From: Brevundimonas sp. NIBR10
Lineage (GTDB): Bacteria; Pseudomonadota; Alphaproteobacteria; Caulobacterales; Caulobacteraceae
DNA: 64,000 nucleotides
Assembly: GCF_027912515.1 (NCBI RefSeq)
Contig: NZ_CP115464.1
Location: 682,001 to 746,000, forward strand
Direction: 5' to 3'
Shown one piece after another: positions 56,409 to 64,000 of this stretch (within the stretch, counting starts at the first letter, position 1; each line of letters begins with the position of its first letter). Both the position numbers and the translations under genes were made by a program. The notes below the pieces were generated by a model. That model ran no database searches, was not told the DNA's origin, and worked only from the letters and a program-made list of their open reading frames with translations.

Positions 56409-57068
56409 TCAGACGATCAGGATCGGGGTGAAGCCGAGGACCCTGTCCAGGTCATCGGCGAGGACAGTGTCCCCCTGCTGTAACCAGCAATGGGCAGCGA
56501 ACGGCCAGGTGCGAACCCCGAAGACCCAATCCACCGGCACGCCGCGTCGAGCGAGGCAGCTGAGAAGTGAGAACGCGCGCTGGAGGCATAGACCCTGGCC
56601 CGGGAGCCACGGTCGCACGGTCTCGAAGGCCCCAATCGTGCGGTCCACGGTGATCGCGCCGTCGGGTTTGCGGTCGGCAGGGCGCAGACGTCGCGCCGCA
56701 TCGAGAATTTCCGACAAAGGCTGCTCGTGCATCCACGTTGTCGTGGCGAGCATCTGGAGACCGAGCGGCAAAAGGCGTAAGGCAAATCCCGAAGGCTCGG
56801 CGTTCAGAGATCGGATGGGCGTCTGAAAACGTCGACGCTCGCGCGTGGCGGCGGCGGCGGACGGATCTACCCATCCTGCGGCCGTCAAATCCTCCAGAAC
56901 GCCGTTTTGCGTCATCCGGATACGGCCGTCGGTCAGGAGTTGTAGATGTTCCGCGCCACCCACCAGGCAGGTGTAGGCATCGCCCGCGGTGTCGAGCACG
57001 ACAATATCGGCGCCGATACGCGCCAGATGGATGTGAGCGGCCGGCCAGGCGTGAAGTTCGTGTGACAT
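56409..57068 (-). CDS. Lasso peptide B protein (RRE fused to transglutaminase-like leader peptidase)
   Basis: A 219-residue protein in which both B halves are fused. Residues about 10-75 form a PqqD-like leader-binding domain (RIGADIVVLDTAGDAYTCLVGG, then LEDLTAAGWVDP). Residues 95-219 form the B2 cysteine protease with Cys161 (GQGLCLQRAF), His193 (FAAHCWLQ) and Asp205 (VLADD). It cuts the leader from the precursor so that the cyclase can act. The 43 bases separating its start from the precursor stop contain a hairpin that may set its expression level. Confidence 0.85.
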   Translation of the reverse strand: MSHELHAWPAAHIHLARIGADIVVLDTAGDAYTCLVGGAEHLQLLTDGRIRMTQNGVLEDLTAAGWVDPSAAAATRERRRFQTPIRSLNAEPSGFALRLLPLGLQMLATTTWMHEQPLSEILDAARRLRPADRKPDGAITVDRTIGAFETVRPWLPGQGLCLQRAFSLLSCLARRGVPVDWVFGVRTWPFAAHCWLQQGDTVLADDLDRVLGFTPILIV

Positions 57069-57079
57069 CGCAGAAAGTC

Positions 57080-57104
57080 GGGCGGCCGTCGTCGACGACC
57101 GCCC
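57080..57104 (-). promoter_or_regulatory. Hairpin between lasso precursor and B gene
   Basis: An arm GGGCG (57080-57084), three bulged bases, the 12-base palindrome GTCGTCGACGAC (57088-57099) and CGCCC (57100-57104) give a stable GC stem without a T run. A hairpin at this place in lasso operons is thought to keep precursor mRNA high relative to the enzyme genes. Effect here is inferred. Confidence 0.5.
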
Positions 57105-57111
57105 GGTCCGA

Positions 57112-57228
57112 TCAGGCGGGAACGCGGCTCGGCATGAAGTTGGCTTCCAGGTACTTGCCGGTGATGTCCCCCTGGGTCAGCGCCTTGGCGCTGCCAACGC
57201 TGACGCGGTTCAGGATCGAGGTGGTCAT
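57112..57228 (-). CDS. Lasso peptide precursor (38 aa)
   Basis: A small gene with a good ribosome-binding site (GAGGA about 10 bases before ATG). The leader MTTSILNRVSVGSAKALTQ carries the conserved Thr at position -2. The predicted core is GDITGKYLEANFMPSRVPA, 19 residues, starting with Gly1. Glu9 is the ring-closing acid, giving a nine-residue macrolactam and a 10-residue tail with Phe, Met and Arg as possible plugs. Asp2 is too close to close the ring. It is first in the B-C operon and convergent with the isopeptidase operon. Only one precursor copy is visible. Confidence 0.85.
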   Translation of the reverse strand: MTTSILNRVSVGSAKALTQGDITGKYLEANFMPSRVPA

Positions 57229-57312
57229 GTCTGTGTCCTCCGGTTCGCCAAGGATTTGGCGTTCTCATGGAGCGCGCCTTCGGACAGGCTGAAAATCTAT
57301 ATTGCTGTATAT

Positions 57313-57798
57313 TCAGCGGCCGGGTTTGGGCCTGCGGCGGTTCAGGTCGGCCTGACCCGTTTCCAGCCAGGTCCGGGAGTCGACTTCCCGGTCGCGGCTT
57401 TCCGATTCAAGCCCATGGAACATCGCCGAGATCGCCAGGATCAATTCGCGGGGCTCCAGCGACCGTATCCGTTCTCCCATCCGGTCGCCGAAACGCTGCA
57501 GTTCGATCTCGAACACAGTCAGGAATTTATTGTCGGCGCACCAGACGGCGAGTTGGGGCGATCCGATCTTCACCGCGTGAAGTATCGCGTGGGGATCGCT
57601 GTCTGTCGCGCGGGCGAAGCGGTGCACGTAGTCTTCATTCAGCCGGCCGCGGCCCGCCTCGAAGTCCTGATAGGTTCGCAAGGATATATGCATTCGTTCG
57701 CTGACCTGCGGGGCGGACAGGTCACGCAATCTGCGGATGCGTTTCAAGGCCTCGGCAAGGATCTGTCCGTCGTGGGGCTGCTGAGGCGATTCAGACAT
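57313..57798 (-). CDS. XRE-family helix-turn-helix regulator
   Basis: A protein of about 161 residues whose N-terminal half is a Cro/C1-type DNA-binding domain: ILAEALKRIRRLRDLSAPQVSERMHISLRTYQDFEAGRGRLNEDYVHRFARA. The C-terminal half is helical with no recognised domain. The ATG giving MSESPQQPHDG is preferred over an upstream in-frame ATG at 57858, whose codons are Cys/His-rich and not helical. It lies 84 bases upstream of the lasso precursor and co-directional with it, so it may regulate the biosynthetic genes; that link is positional. Confidence 0.75.
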   Translation of the reverse strand: MSESPQQPHDGQILAEALKRIRRLRDLSAPQVSERMHISLRTYQDFEAGRGRLNEDYVHRFARATDSDPHAILHAVKIGSPQLAVWCADNKFLTVFEIELQRFGDRMGERIRSLEPRELILAISAMFHGLESESRDREVDSRTWLETGQADLNRRRPKPGR

Positions 57799-58022
57799 CA
57801 CGCATACAAACCTTCCGCAACAATGTTGGTGCCATTTGTGTAGTCGATCAACGCACACTTGTACGCGGCGTTGAATTCCCGGAACCGGTACACGGAATAT
57901 CCGCGCGCGCGCCGCAGATCATCCCGGAGCAAGCGAGGATCTGCCGTAAAACACGCGCTCACTCTTTCAACCCTGTGGAGAATTCTCGACGATTCAGCGT
58001 TCACACCGAATTCACGGACGTC

Positions 58023-58643
58023 ATGGCCCGCAACCGCGATCCTTTCACCCTCGCTCTGCAAACCCTAAGACGGCTTGCCGCAGAGGGCGCGTTCGCGCCG
58101 GACCAGGCCATCATCATTCTCGATGAAGCTCGTCGATTGAAGTTGTCGACGACACCCGTCAGGGAAGCCCTTGCTTGGCTGGGCGGCGAGGGCATGATCG
58201 AGCGCTCGCCGAACGGCGGCTACAAGGGCCTTCGCCAAGACGCGCCCTCGATCAGAGGGCGCTACCGACTGCGGGGTGCGCTTCTCGTCTCTGCGATAAC
58301 GGACGCGCAACAGGCCGGCGACCCGGGGCTCCTGGTCGCGAGCGAGGCTGAAGGCCTGAACGTTTTCCTCGCCAAAATCGTGCGATTGCGCGGCGATGAC
58401 GTTCTCTGGCGTGCCTATGAGAGGGTGGCTCGACAGCTCGCCTGGCTGGCGTCCGCCGAGGCCGAAGTTGTTCCAGGCTATGCCGGCGAGGTCGAAGCCC
58501 TTGACGCCGCGTTCCGCCAGGAGCCCGCCAGTTTGGCGATCTCCATCGAGCGTTTTCATCATCGCCTGGAAGATGCCGCAGCGGCGATCCTTATGATGGC
58601 GCGCAGACCGATCAACACACGTGATGACGGCATGGGTTCATGA
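58023..58643 (+). CDS. GntR-type winged-helix regulator
   Basis: A 206-residue regulator. Residues 10-72 form a GntR-like winged helix (LRRLAAEGAFAPDQAIIILDEARRLKLSTTPVREALAWLGGEGMIERSPNGGYKG). The remainder is helical, resembling a short FCD-type effector domain, with a possible metal-site His pair (RFHHRLED). The open frame starts at 57975, but the ATG at 58023 fits the domain. Its stop overlaps the LysR start by four bases, so the pair may be one transcript. Target genes are unknown. Confidence 0.72.
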   Translation: MARNRDPFTLALQTLRRLAAEGAFAPDQAIIILDEARRLKLSTTPVREALAWLGGEGMIERSPNGGYKGLRQDAPSIRGRYRLRGALLVSAITDAQQAGDPGLLVASEAEGLNVFLAKIVRLRGDDVLWRAYERVARQLAWLASAEAEVVPGYAGEVEALDAAFRQEPASLAISIERFHHRLEDAAAAILMMARRPINTRDDGMGS

Positions 58644-59598
58644 TGGCTCCGGTGCTCGCGGCTCTCGACATCACCTCCCTGAGATGGGCGGTGAAGGTCG
58701 CGGAACTGGGCGGGTTTCGACGCGCGGCCAGTTGGCTCGGCGTCGAGCAGTCGGCGGTCAGCCGGCGGGTGCGCGCATTGGAAGAGGGCCTGGGGGTTTC
58801 CCTGTTTCAACGCAACGCCCGAGGGGTGACGCTGACGAATGCCGGGCTCGAGTTCATTGCGGTCGTCGAGAACGCCCTGGCTCTTCTGACAACTGCGGTC
58901 GCCGACGCGCGTGTCGCGGGGACAGGTCAGAAGGGGCGGCTTCGCATCGGGCTGACGGCGCCGTCTATCGGCGACTTCCTTCTTGGCCTGCTGGAACGCT
59001 TTCAGGGATCGCACCCGAAAGTCAGCATTGAGGTATCGGACGGATCTGCAGAGGACCATGTCGCCGCCGTCGAGGATCGACGTCTCGATCTGGCCGTCCT
59101 GCCGGGGGAACAATCGTGACCGGTCTGGATGTGTCGGAGCTTTGGCGTGAACCGCTCCAGATCGCCTTGCCAGCCTCGCACCGGATGAGCGCGGCCGAGA
59201 GGGTGAGGCTCGACGATATCCTTGCAGACCATGTTCTTGTCAGCACTCGTGACCTTGGGTTTCGCGATATCGCATTGCTGACAACGGCAGCAGGCGTCCC
59301 GTTCGATCTGGAGAGCACCGACGCGGGCGCGACCATTCTGATCGGAATGACCCGGCTGAACTTGGGCTTGACGGTCGTGAGCGCCGGCGCGGTCTCGGCG
59401 ATGCGTCTGCCGGACGGGGTGGTGGTGAGGCCGCTGGAAAGCCTGGTCAACGCCCCCTTTGCCGCAGCCTGGTCCGCCGCCAATGATAATCCCGCCTTGC
59501 GTCGTTTCGTCAGCGCAGTTCGGTCGGTTCACGGATCGAGGGAACGAACTCGGCGCCGCCCGGCGGCATCGGCATCGGCGTCTGTGCCGCGGCGATAG
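58640..59598 (+). pseudogene. LysR-family regulator, frameshifted
   Basis: Two frames make up one LysR protein. 58640-59119 encodes the HTH (FRRAASWLGVEQSAVSRRVRALEEGLGVSLFQRNARGVTLTNAG) and half of the effector domain, ending LAVLPGEQS. 59116-59598, in another frame, resumes with LWREPLQIALPASHRM and runs to the C-terminus with VVRPLESLVNAPFAAAW. Together they total about 320 codons, normal for LysR. The break at about 59110-59120 is a frameshift: either a real mutation or a base-calling error. A four-base ATGA/GTGA-type overlap could be read as two genes, but a split effector domain makes that unlikely. Confidence 0.75.
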
Positions 59599-59622
59599 GC
59601 GCCAATAGCGATGGCGCCCCGT

Positions 59623-61713
59623 TCATTCCGGGGTTGGCTGGGCCGACCGGCGCAGAGCCTCGATCACCCACCATCGCCAAGCTTCCATCAGGCGCTGACT
59701 GATCGCCGCAGCTGTGTCGGCCGCTTCCGGCGTCTCAACAAACCACCTCCGCCAGTCAGCGGCGACATCACGCTTGTAGCCCGCGCCGCGTCCGTATCGA
59801 TCCGCCGTGAGCGCCCAGATGTCACTCTGACCTGAGAGGAGATCCGCGTACGCCTCTCGGCCTATCGTGCGCGCAGATGTCAGGAACCCTTGTCGGCTGT
59901 CTGCCAGTTTCGTTCGCAGACTTTCCAAAGTTTGACGCACGGAAACAACGTTTGCCCAACGGTTTTCGAGTTCCTCGATTTTCAGTTCAAGCCTCGTGGC
60001 CTCACGCTGGGTTCGCGCGTTGGCATCGATCCGCACCCCTTGGCCGAGGATTTCTGCGAAATCGAAGGCGCTCCAGTCGCCCCGTCGGGCGATCGAAGCG
60101 GCGATCGAACTGTGGTGGCCGACAGCCATCTGATCGACCAGATTCTGGTAGGCTGGCCGGACGCTGTCTCCCAGGCGATCGGCCAAGGTCAAAACCGTGT
60201 CGAGTTCGACCGACACATCGTGACGGGCCTGTTCGGCCAAAACGTCGTGAGGGTTTTCGCGAAGATGGGCGACCCCGGCTGCGGCCTTGGCCGCGCGGTC
60301 GCCGTAGACCGCCCGCATCTGGGTGATCTGGCCGCGCAGCGTCGCCCAGATTTTGTCGGGGTCATCGTTGCGCGCGTCGAAGAAATACGCAGGCGTCGCG
60401 GGCAAACCCGCTTTGACCAGGGCCTGTTCGATATCCTTTCGCCTGATGGCGTAGCCGAGCTGCCGGGTTGCGACGTCGGCGTCCATTCCGGGCACGTCGA
60501 GGGCTTCATCTCCTCTGGGGAGGACGAGAATGCATTTTCGGCGCCGGTCGACGGCGCCAGAGAAGGCGTCGACCGAATCCTGCAGGAGGCGTTGCACGGT
60601 TGGCGCCGGCGCGTCGGCAAACTTGGTGCACAGGACCATCAAGGTGCGACGCTCCTGATCGTGGTCGATCAGGTCCTTGCGCTGGGTCAGACCCTCGACG
60701 CCTCGGGTGTCGATCACCTGAAGCTGCTGGCCTTCAGCGCTGAGGCGACTTGAGGGCATCAGAACCGTGATCCGCTTTGGAAGTGTAAACTGGCGGTCCA
60801 GACCATTGTTGATGGCGGAGACCCGCTTCGAAACCCAGGACAGCCCATCCTCGCTGCCCTCGGGCAGGATGACCTGACGTTCGCGCCGCTCGGACAGGGT
60901 CATGGCCGCGATCAGGCGATCGGTCGTCTCATCGACGCCAAGACCGCCTTCCAGCAGGTCCTTGATCGGATCCTGCATGACGGGCTCATCGTTGATGATG
61001 ACGGGAAAATCCCTCGTCCCTGACATGTTCCGGAGGACGCGAGCGACTTCGGCCGATGGGCCAAGTGCGCCGCTGTCCGGCTTCAGGCTGGCGACCATGT
61101 CCCGGGTCAGCCGGGCCACTTCGTCGTCATCCTCCGGATCGACCAGGACGCCGAAGGTTGGCGAGGCCTTGACGGCGGTTTCGCACACCGTGACCCGCCC
61201 TGAACCGACAGGGAAGGCGGGCTTGCGGCCGCTGCGGCCGTCGCCAACCAAAAGGCCGACGGCATGGGTGAGGGCGGTCGTCTTGCCCACGCCGATGTCG
61301 CCAACCCAGGCCACGGTGTGATCCTGACGCTTGAGATAGATCCATGTGGCGTGCAGGTCGTCTCGCAACAGTCCGATCGGGCCGCGGAGCACAGGCTCGG
61401 GATTGTCTGCTTCGAAGGTCTCAAGCGAGGCCAGTGCCTCATCGATGGTCCAGAGGGTTTCCGCGTCCGGATGGAGGAACGAGGGCGGCTCCTGAGTCCA
61501 GGGGCGCGCATAGTAGGCCAGAATTTCCGCGGCCAAGGGCGTACCCACTGCCGACAGATAGCGCTCCGCCATCTCGGGATCGGTTTCAACAGCGCGCTCC
61601 TGTTTCGACAGGACGCTTGCGACCGTCTTCATGGTCTCGGCCAACCTGGCCAGGCTTTGTTTGTCAGCCTCGCGGGCGTGCTTCAAAACCTCGGAAGGAA
61701 CGGGATAGCGCAT
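59623..61713 (-). CDS. P-loop GTPase/NTPase-like protein of unknown function
   Basis: A 696-residue soluble protein. Walker A is GDIGVGKTT at residues 138-146, and a DTRGVEG motif fits the G3 DxxG of dynamin- or SrfC-like GTPases. Helical segments flank the NTPase core, with a coiled-coil-prone region near residues 580-630 (ATRLELKIEELENRWANVV). I do not recognise a named family. Dynamin-like proteins of this kind occur in defence islands, and it is divergent from an AbiEi/HipA-type gene across a 179-base AT-rich promoter region, so a defence role is a guess from context. Confidence 0.6.
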   Translation of the reverse strand: MRYPVPSEVLKHAREADKQSLARLAETMKTVASVLSKQERAVETDPEMAERYLSAVGTPLAAEILAYYARPWTQEPPSFLHPDAETLWTIDEALASLETFEADNPEPVLRGPIGLLRDDLHATWIYLKRQDHTVAWVGDIGVGKTTALTHAVGLLVGDGRSGRKPAFPVGSGRVTVCETAVKASPTFGVLVDPEDDDEVARLTRDMVASLKPDSGALGPSAEVARVLRNMSGTRDFPVIINDEPVMQDPIKDLLEGGLGVDETTDRLIAAMTLSERRERQVILPEGSEDGLSWVSKRVSAINNGLDRQFTLPKRITVLMPSSRLSAEGQQLQVIDTRGVEGLTQRKDLIDHDQERRTLMVLCTKFADAPAPTVQRLLQDSVDAFSGAVDRRRKCILVLPRGDEALDVPGMDADVATRQLGYAIRRKDIEQALVKAGLPATPAYFFDARNDDPDKIWATLRGQITQMRAVYGDRAAKAAAGVAHLRENPHDVLAEQARHDVSVELDTVLTLADRLGDSVRPAYQNLVDQMAVGHHSSIAASIARRGDWSAFDFAEILGQGVRIDANARTQREATRLELKIEELENRWANVVSVRQTLESLRTKLADSRQGFLTSARTIGREAYADLLSGQSDIWALTADRYGRGAGYKRDVAADWRRWFVETPEAADTAAAISQRLMEAWRWWVIEALRRSAQPTPE

Positions 61714-61748
61714 AGAAATTTCCTTTCGCTATGAACCATCGTTCAATA

Positions 61749-61762
61749 TGCGAATATTCGCA
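61749..61762. promoter_or_regulatory. Palindrome in the divergent promoter region
   Basis: TGCGAATATTCGCA is a perfect 14-base palindrome. It lies 36 bases upstream of the P-loop gene on the minus strand and about 130 bases ahead of the AbiEi/HipA-like gene, inside an AT-rich stretch unusual for this genome. Likely an operator. Confidence 0.5.
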
Positions 61763-61892
61763 ATATGCATTTTCGGAATGCCACGAATAATCTGCTTATT
61801 GGCCTATTTTGATGCCTTTTAAGGGTTGTGGCGTGGCGTTTGGATGGGAAGACTCCTAACTTTGACGCATCTTAAAAGCGGGAAAGTTAGAG

Positions 61893-62870
61893 ATGCTGTA
61901 TCTCGTCGGCGAAACCATCGACAAGCATCGCGCCCATGCCGGCGCTCAAGCGGGCGACCTCGTCAGTGTTTATAAGGGCATTTATGTGGACGCCGCCGAT
62001 AACGCGGATCAGGTCGTTCTGGACCACGCCGTCCGTATCGCCGCCTTTCTCTACCCCCGAGCCTATTTGGCCGGCGTAAGCGCAGCGACCTTGGGTCCGG
62101 ATGCGAACTATCGCCTGTTCCTGAGCGACCGCCGCAATGACCGAACCCGTATTCGCAGCCTGGAAATTATCCGTAATCAGGCCCCGTCCCACCCGTCGAC
62201 CGTGCCGGTTATCGTCGGTGACGATCTGGGTGAACTGACGCTGACCGCCTCATCGCCTCGCCAACAATTTCTTGAGGCCTTTCGCAGGCGCAGCGAACAC
62301 GCCAATGCGATCGGCCCCGATATAAAGCGGCGGATGGCCGAACGATTGTTAGGAGAGTTCGGCGGCGTGGGCGCTACCACCGATGCCCTGTTTGCGCTTG
62401 CAGAGCAGAATGGGTGGTCGCACGAGGCTGACGCTGCCCAACGCTATCTCCGCACGGATCTTCAAGGCCTTCGGCCCGCCCCGAACCGGGCGGCCGCCGA
62501 TTTCATCGTTGCCTGGCATGGCGAGGAGATCGGTCGGTTGACCCACGACGGGGTTGAATGGCGCTGGGCCCCGGCAGAGGGCCTACGCCCGCCGCTGGTG
62601 CGCGAGACCCGTCCTGGAAGTCTTCCTCCCTTCATCGAATCTCTCCTTCCGGAAGGCTGGCTGGCCCAGGTTCTGGGAGATCGGGACGAACGCGATGCTC
62701 TCCGCGGAGGCCGCCGCTACCTGTCCAACGCCTCGCAGCGGCTGCGGGCTTTGACCTCTGCGGATGAGACAGGCCAGAGAGGTTTTGTCAGGAACGGCAG
62801 AGAAAGCCGGCGGCCAACCCGTTGTCCTGGCGAGCGGTCCTCAAGCTCACGATCATCAGACTCTAGAGCG
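61893..62870 (+). pseudogene. AbiEi/HipA-like toxin-antitoxin protein, truncated
   Basis: The N-terminal 100 residues (YKGIYVDAADNADQVVLDHAVRIAAFLYPRAYLAG) resemble AbiEi-type antitoxin/regulator domains. Residues about 195-285 match the start of HipA kinases (EEIGRLTHDGVEWRWAP, then LPPFIESLLPEGWLAQVLGDRDERDALRGGRRYLSN). After about residue 290 the sequence turns into a Ser/Arg-rich low-quality tail and the whole kinase core is missing. The frame runs to 62924, but the last part overlaps the convergent 72-residue gene. It therefore looks like a fusion whose catalytic part was deleted at a junction with the conjugation region. Confidence 0.65.
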
Positions 62871-63081
62871 GCAACACCACCACCCGCTCGTATTCGGACC
62901 GGGCGTCGCGCGATGGCAGGATGACGTACTCGTCGTTGGGCGTATTGATCAGGTCGCGGACCAGGCGCGAAAACTCCTCGGCATGTGAATCCTGGCGAAC
63001 GAGGACGATGCCGCCTTCTCCGGTCGACTCGACGGTGTAGGCGGCAGACCCCGCCATAAGGCGATCCAACAGGCGTCCCAT
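62863..63081 (-). CDS. Small hypothetical protein (72 aa)
   Basis: A 72-residue protein with MGRLLDRLMAGSAAYTVES at the start and DSHAEEFSRLVRDLINTPNDEYVILPSRDARSEYERVVVLPL at the end; an alpha/beta pattern without known motif. It lies downstream of the trbI-DUF2274 pair on the same strand after 239 bases in which I see no gene. Probably an accessory of the conjugative element. Confidence 0.5.
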   Translation of the reverse strand: MGRLLDRLMAGSAAYTVESTGEGGIVLVRQDSHAEEFSRLVRDLINTPNDEYVILPSRDARSEYERVVVLPL

Positions 63082-63320
63082 AGCGTCAGAGATTAAACAG
63101 AACCCGGGCCACGATTGTCCAGCGTCACCATATCGACGTTCGTCGATGGGAGGCTAACGGCTCGATCGACGCCCGCTTCAGACCGCGGCTGCGCGGAAAG
63201 CCGTGTTGATGCCTCCGCCGGGGGGATCAGCCATGACCTGCCGTCGATACCAACTGGGCGGCGGGCCGCAGGCCCCACGCGAGCGACGCCCAACCCCGTC
63301 CAGTGAACGGCGCGACAGGA

Positions 63321-63533
63321 TCAGCCGCTGTTGCGTCGGGTGATGAAGGTCCGGTCTGTCGCCATGAAGCGGGACAGCATCGGGCCGATCAACTGGGACG
63401 GCGTGAACGCTCGCCCTTCGCTCTCGCCGAGAATGGCGCCGTACCGGACAAGATCGCGGTGAACATCCGCCGGGAGCTCGATCGTCAATTTGACCGGCGT
63501 GTCGTCCGGCAGTCCCGCGAGCTTCAGGGTCAT
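63321..63533 (-). CDS. DUF2274 domain-containing protein
   Basis: A 70-residue protein matching DUF2274: MTLKLAGLPDDTPVKLTIELPADVHRDLVRYGAIL and TPSQLIGPMLSRFMATDRTF, a ribbon-helix-helix-like layout. DUF2274 genes almost always follow trbI in conjugative elements of the Tn4371 type. Its start overlaps the trbI stop by four bases. It may be a small DNA-binding regulator; function is unproven. Confidence 0.82.
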   Translation of the reverse strand: MTLKLAGLPDDTPVKLTIELPADVHRDLVRYGAILGESEGRAFTPSQLIGPMLSRFMATDRTFITRRNSG

Positions 63534-64000
63534 CGGACATCTCCATAAGGTTCAAGAACGAGATCGCGGGCGACGATGACGCGGAAGGCGAAACCCGGTC
63601 GGATCGTCAGTCGCGGGGCGACACTGAGCCCCTTCTGGATCAGGCCTTCGCCGAAGGCGTTGACCCCGCCCGAAACGCCCTGCGTCAGGGCGCGAGCCAC
63701 GGCGTCGTCGCCGCTGCTGACGCCGGAGGAGGCTCCAATCGCCAGCAGGGTGGTCAGGGCGGCGGTCCTCAATCTTTCGCCCCAGCGGTTGTCGGTCCGG
63801 TCCTCCAGGCCTGAGTAGCCCTGCGCGTCGGTGGCGCGCAGATCGTCGAGGGCGATGGAGCGGCCGTTGGGCAGGATCAGGCGCGTCCAGATCAGCGCCA
63901 GTCTGGACTGGCCAAAGCCGACATCCGCCTCATAGGCGCCGAGCAGGCGCGAGCCTTTCGGGATCAGCAGGTGACGGCCGGTGACGCTGTCATAGACGTC
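63530..64000 (-). CDS. trbI: Conjugal transfer protein TrbI (VirB10 family), partial at window edge
   Basis: The C-terminal 156 codons of a TrbI/VirB10 protein; the gene continues past 64000. Seen blocks are SVTGRHLLIPKGSRLLGAYEADVGFGQSRLALIWTRLILPNG and DDLRATDAQGYSGLEDRTDNRW, the usual VirB10 beta-barrel signature, then RPGFAFRVIVARDLVLEPY at the end. TrbI is the scaffold of the mating-pore type IV secretion system that spans both membranes. This places the right part of the window inside a conjugation module. Confidence 0.9.
   Translation of the reverse strand, partial: DVYDSVTGRHLLIPKGSRLLGAYEADVGFGQSRLALIWTRLILPNGRSIALDDLRATDAQGYSGLEDRTDNRWGERLRTAALTTLLAIGASSGVSSGDDAVARALTQGVSGGVNAFGEGLIQKGLSVAPRLTIRPGFAFRVIVARDLVLEPYGDVR

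Overview
The window is GC-rich alphaproteobacterial chromosome. Gene content and small palindromic repeats suggest Caulobacterales, perhaps a Brevundimonas-like organism; the genus is inference. No rRNA, tRNA or CRISPR array was recognised.

Positions 1-24000 are ordinary host backbone. They hold an AsmA-family protein, a lipoprotein-type esterase and a five-gene, probably Fur-controlled iron/redox operon (PepSY membrane protein, DUF2271, DUF4198, ApbE, flavodoxin/FAD reductase). Next come murein recycling genes (mpl, LD-carboxypeptidase), hisC, plsC, a YdcF protein, ftsE/ftsX, an MJ0042 zinc-finger protein, a phosphoribosyltransferase, a HisKA_2 sensor kinase, an enoyl-CoA hydratase, a clan AA protease, a TauE/SafE permease and dusA.

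At about 24000 the 5' end of dusA abuts a tyrosine recombinase, the classic arrangement of a dusA-integrated island. From there to the right edge the DNA looks accessory, and it ends in a conjugation gene (trbI) with a DUF2274 gene, so the element is probably integrative and conjugative. Its cargo falls into blocks. (a) 25376-26299 is a nucleotidyltransferase-HEPN fusion. (b) 26530-42925 is a phosphorothioation defence locus of the SspABCD-SspFGH type, in the order HNH endonuclease, sspB, sspC, sspD, sspF-like, sspG-like, a large FtsK-type sspH-like gene that is broken, and sspA. (c) 43269-43886 is the 3' remnant of a nitrilase-domain gene resembling reverse-transcriptase-nitrilase (DRT1/UG1) defence proteins. 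(d) 47708-57228 is a proteobacterial lasso-peptide locus: FecI sigma factor, FecR, TonB-dependent receptor and isopeptidase on the plus strand, facing cyclase, B protein and a 38-residue precursor on the minus strand. (e) 57313-59598 holds regulators, including a frameshifted LysR gene. (f) 59623-62800 holds a P-loop NTPase divergent from a truncated AbiEi/HipA-like gene. (g) 62863-64000 is the conjugation-module edge.

Two stretches look wrong rather than biological. In 38733-39709 the reading frame of the sspH-like gene dissolves. In about 43887-47590 all reading frames dissolve, and the stretch contains about 800 bases (45400-46195) with almost no G on the plus strand, followed by A/C homopolymer-like sequence. 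Both have the character of erroneous consensus or an assembly artefact, and both truncate genes that are otherwise well preserved.
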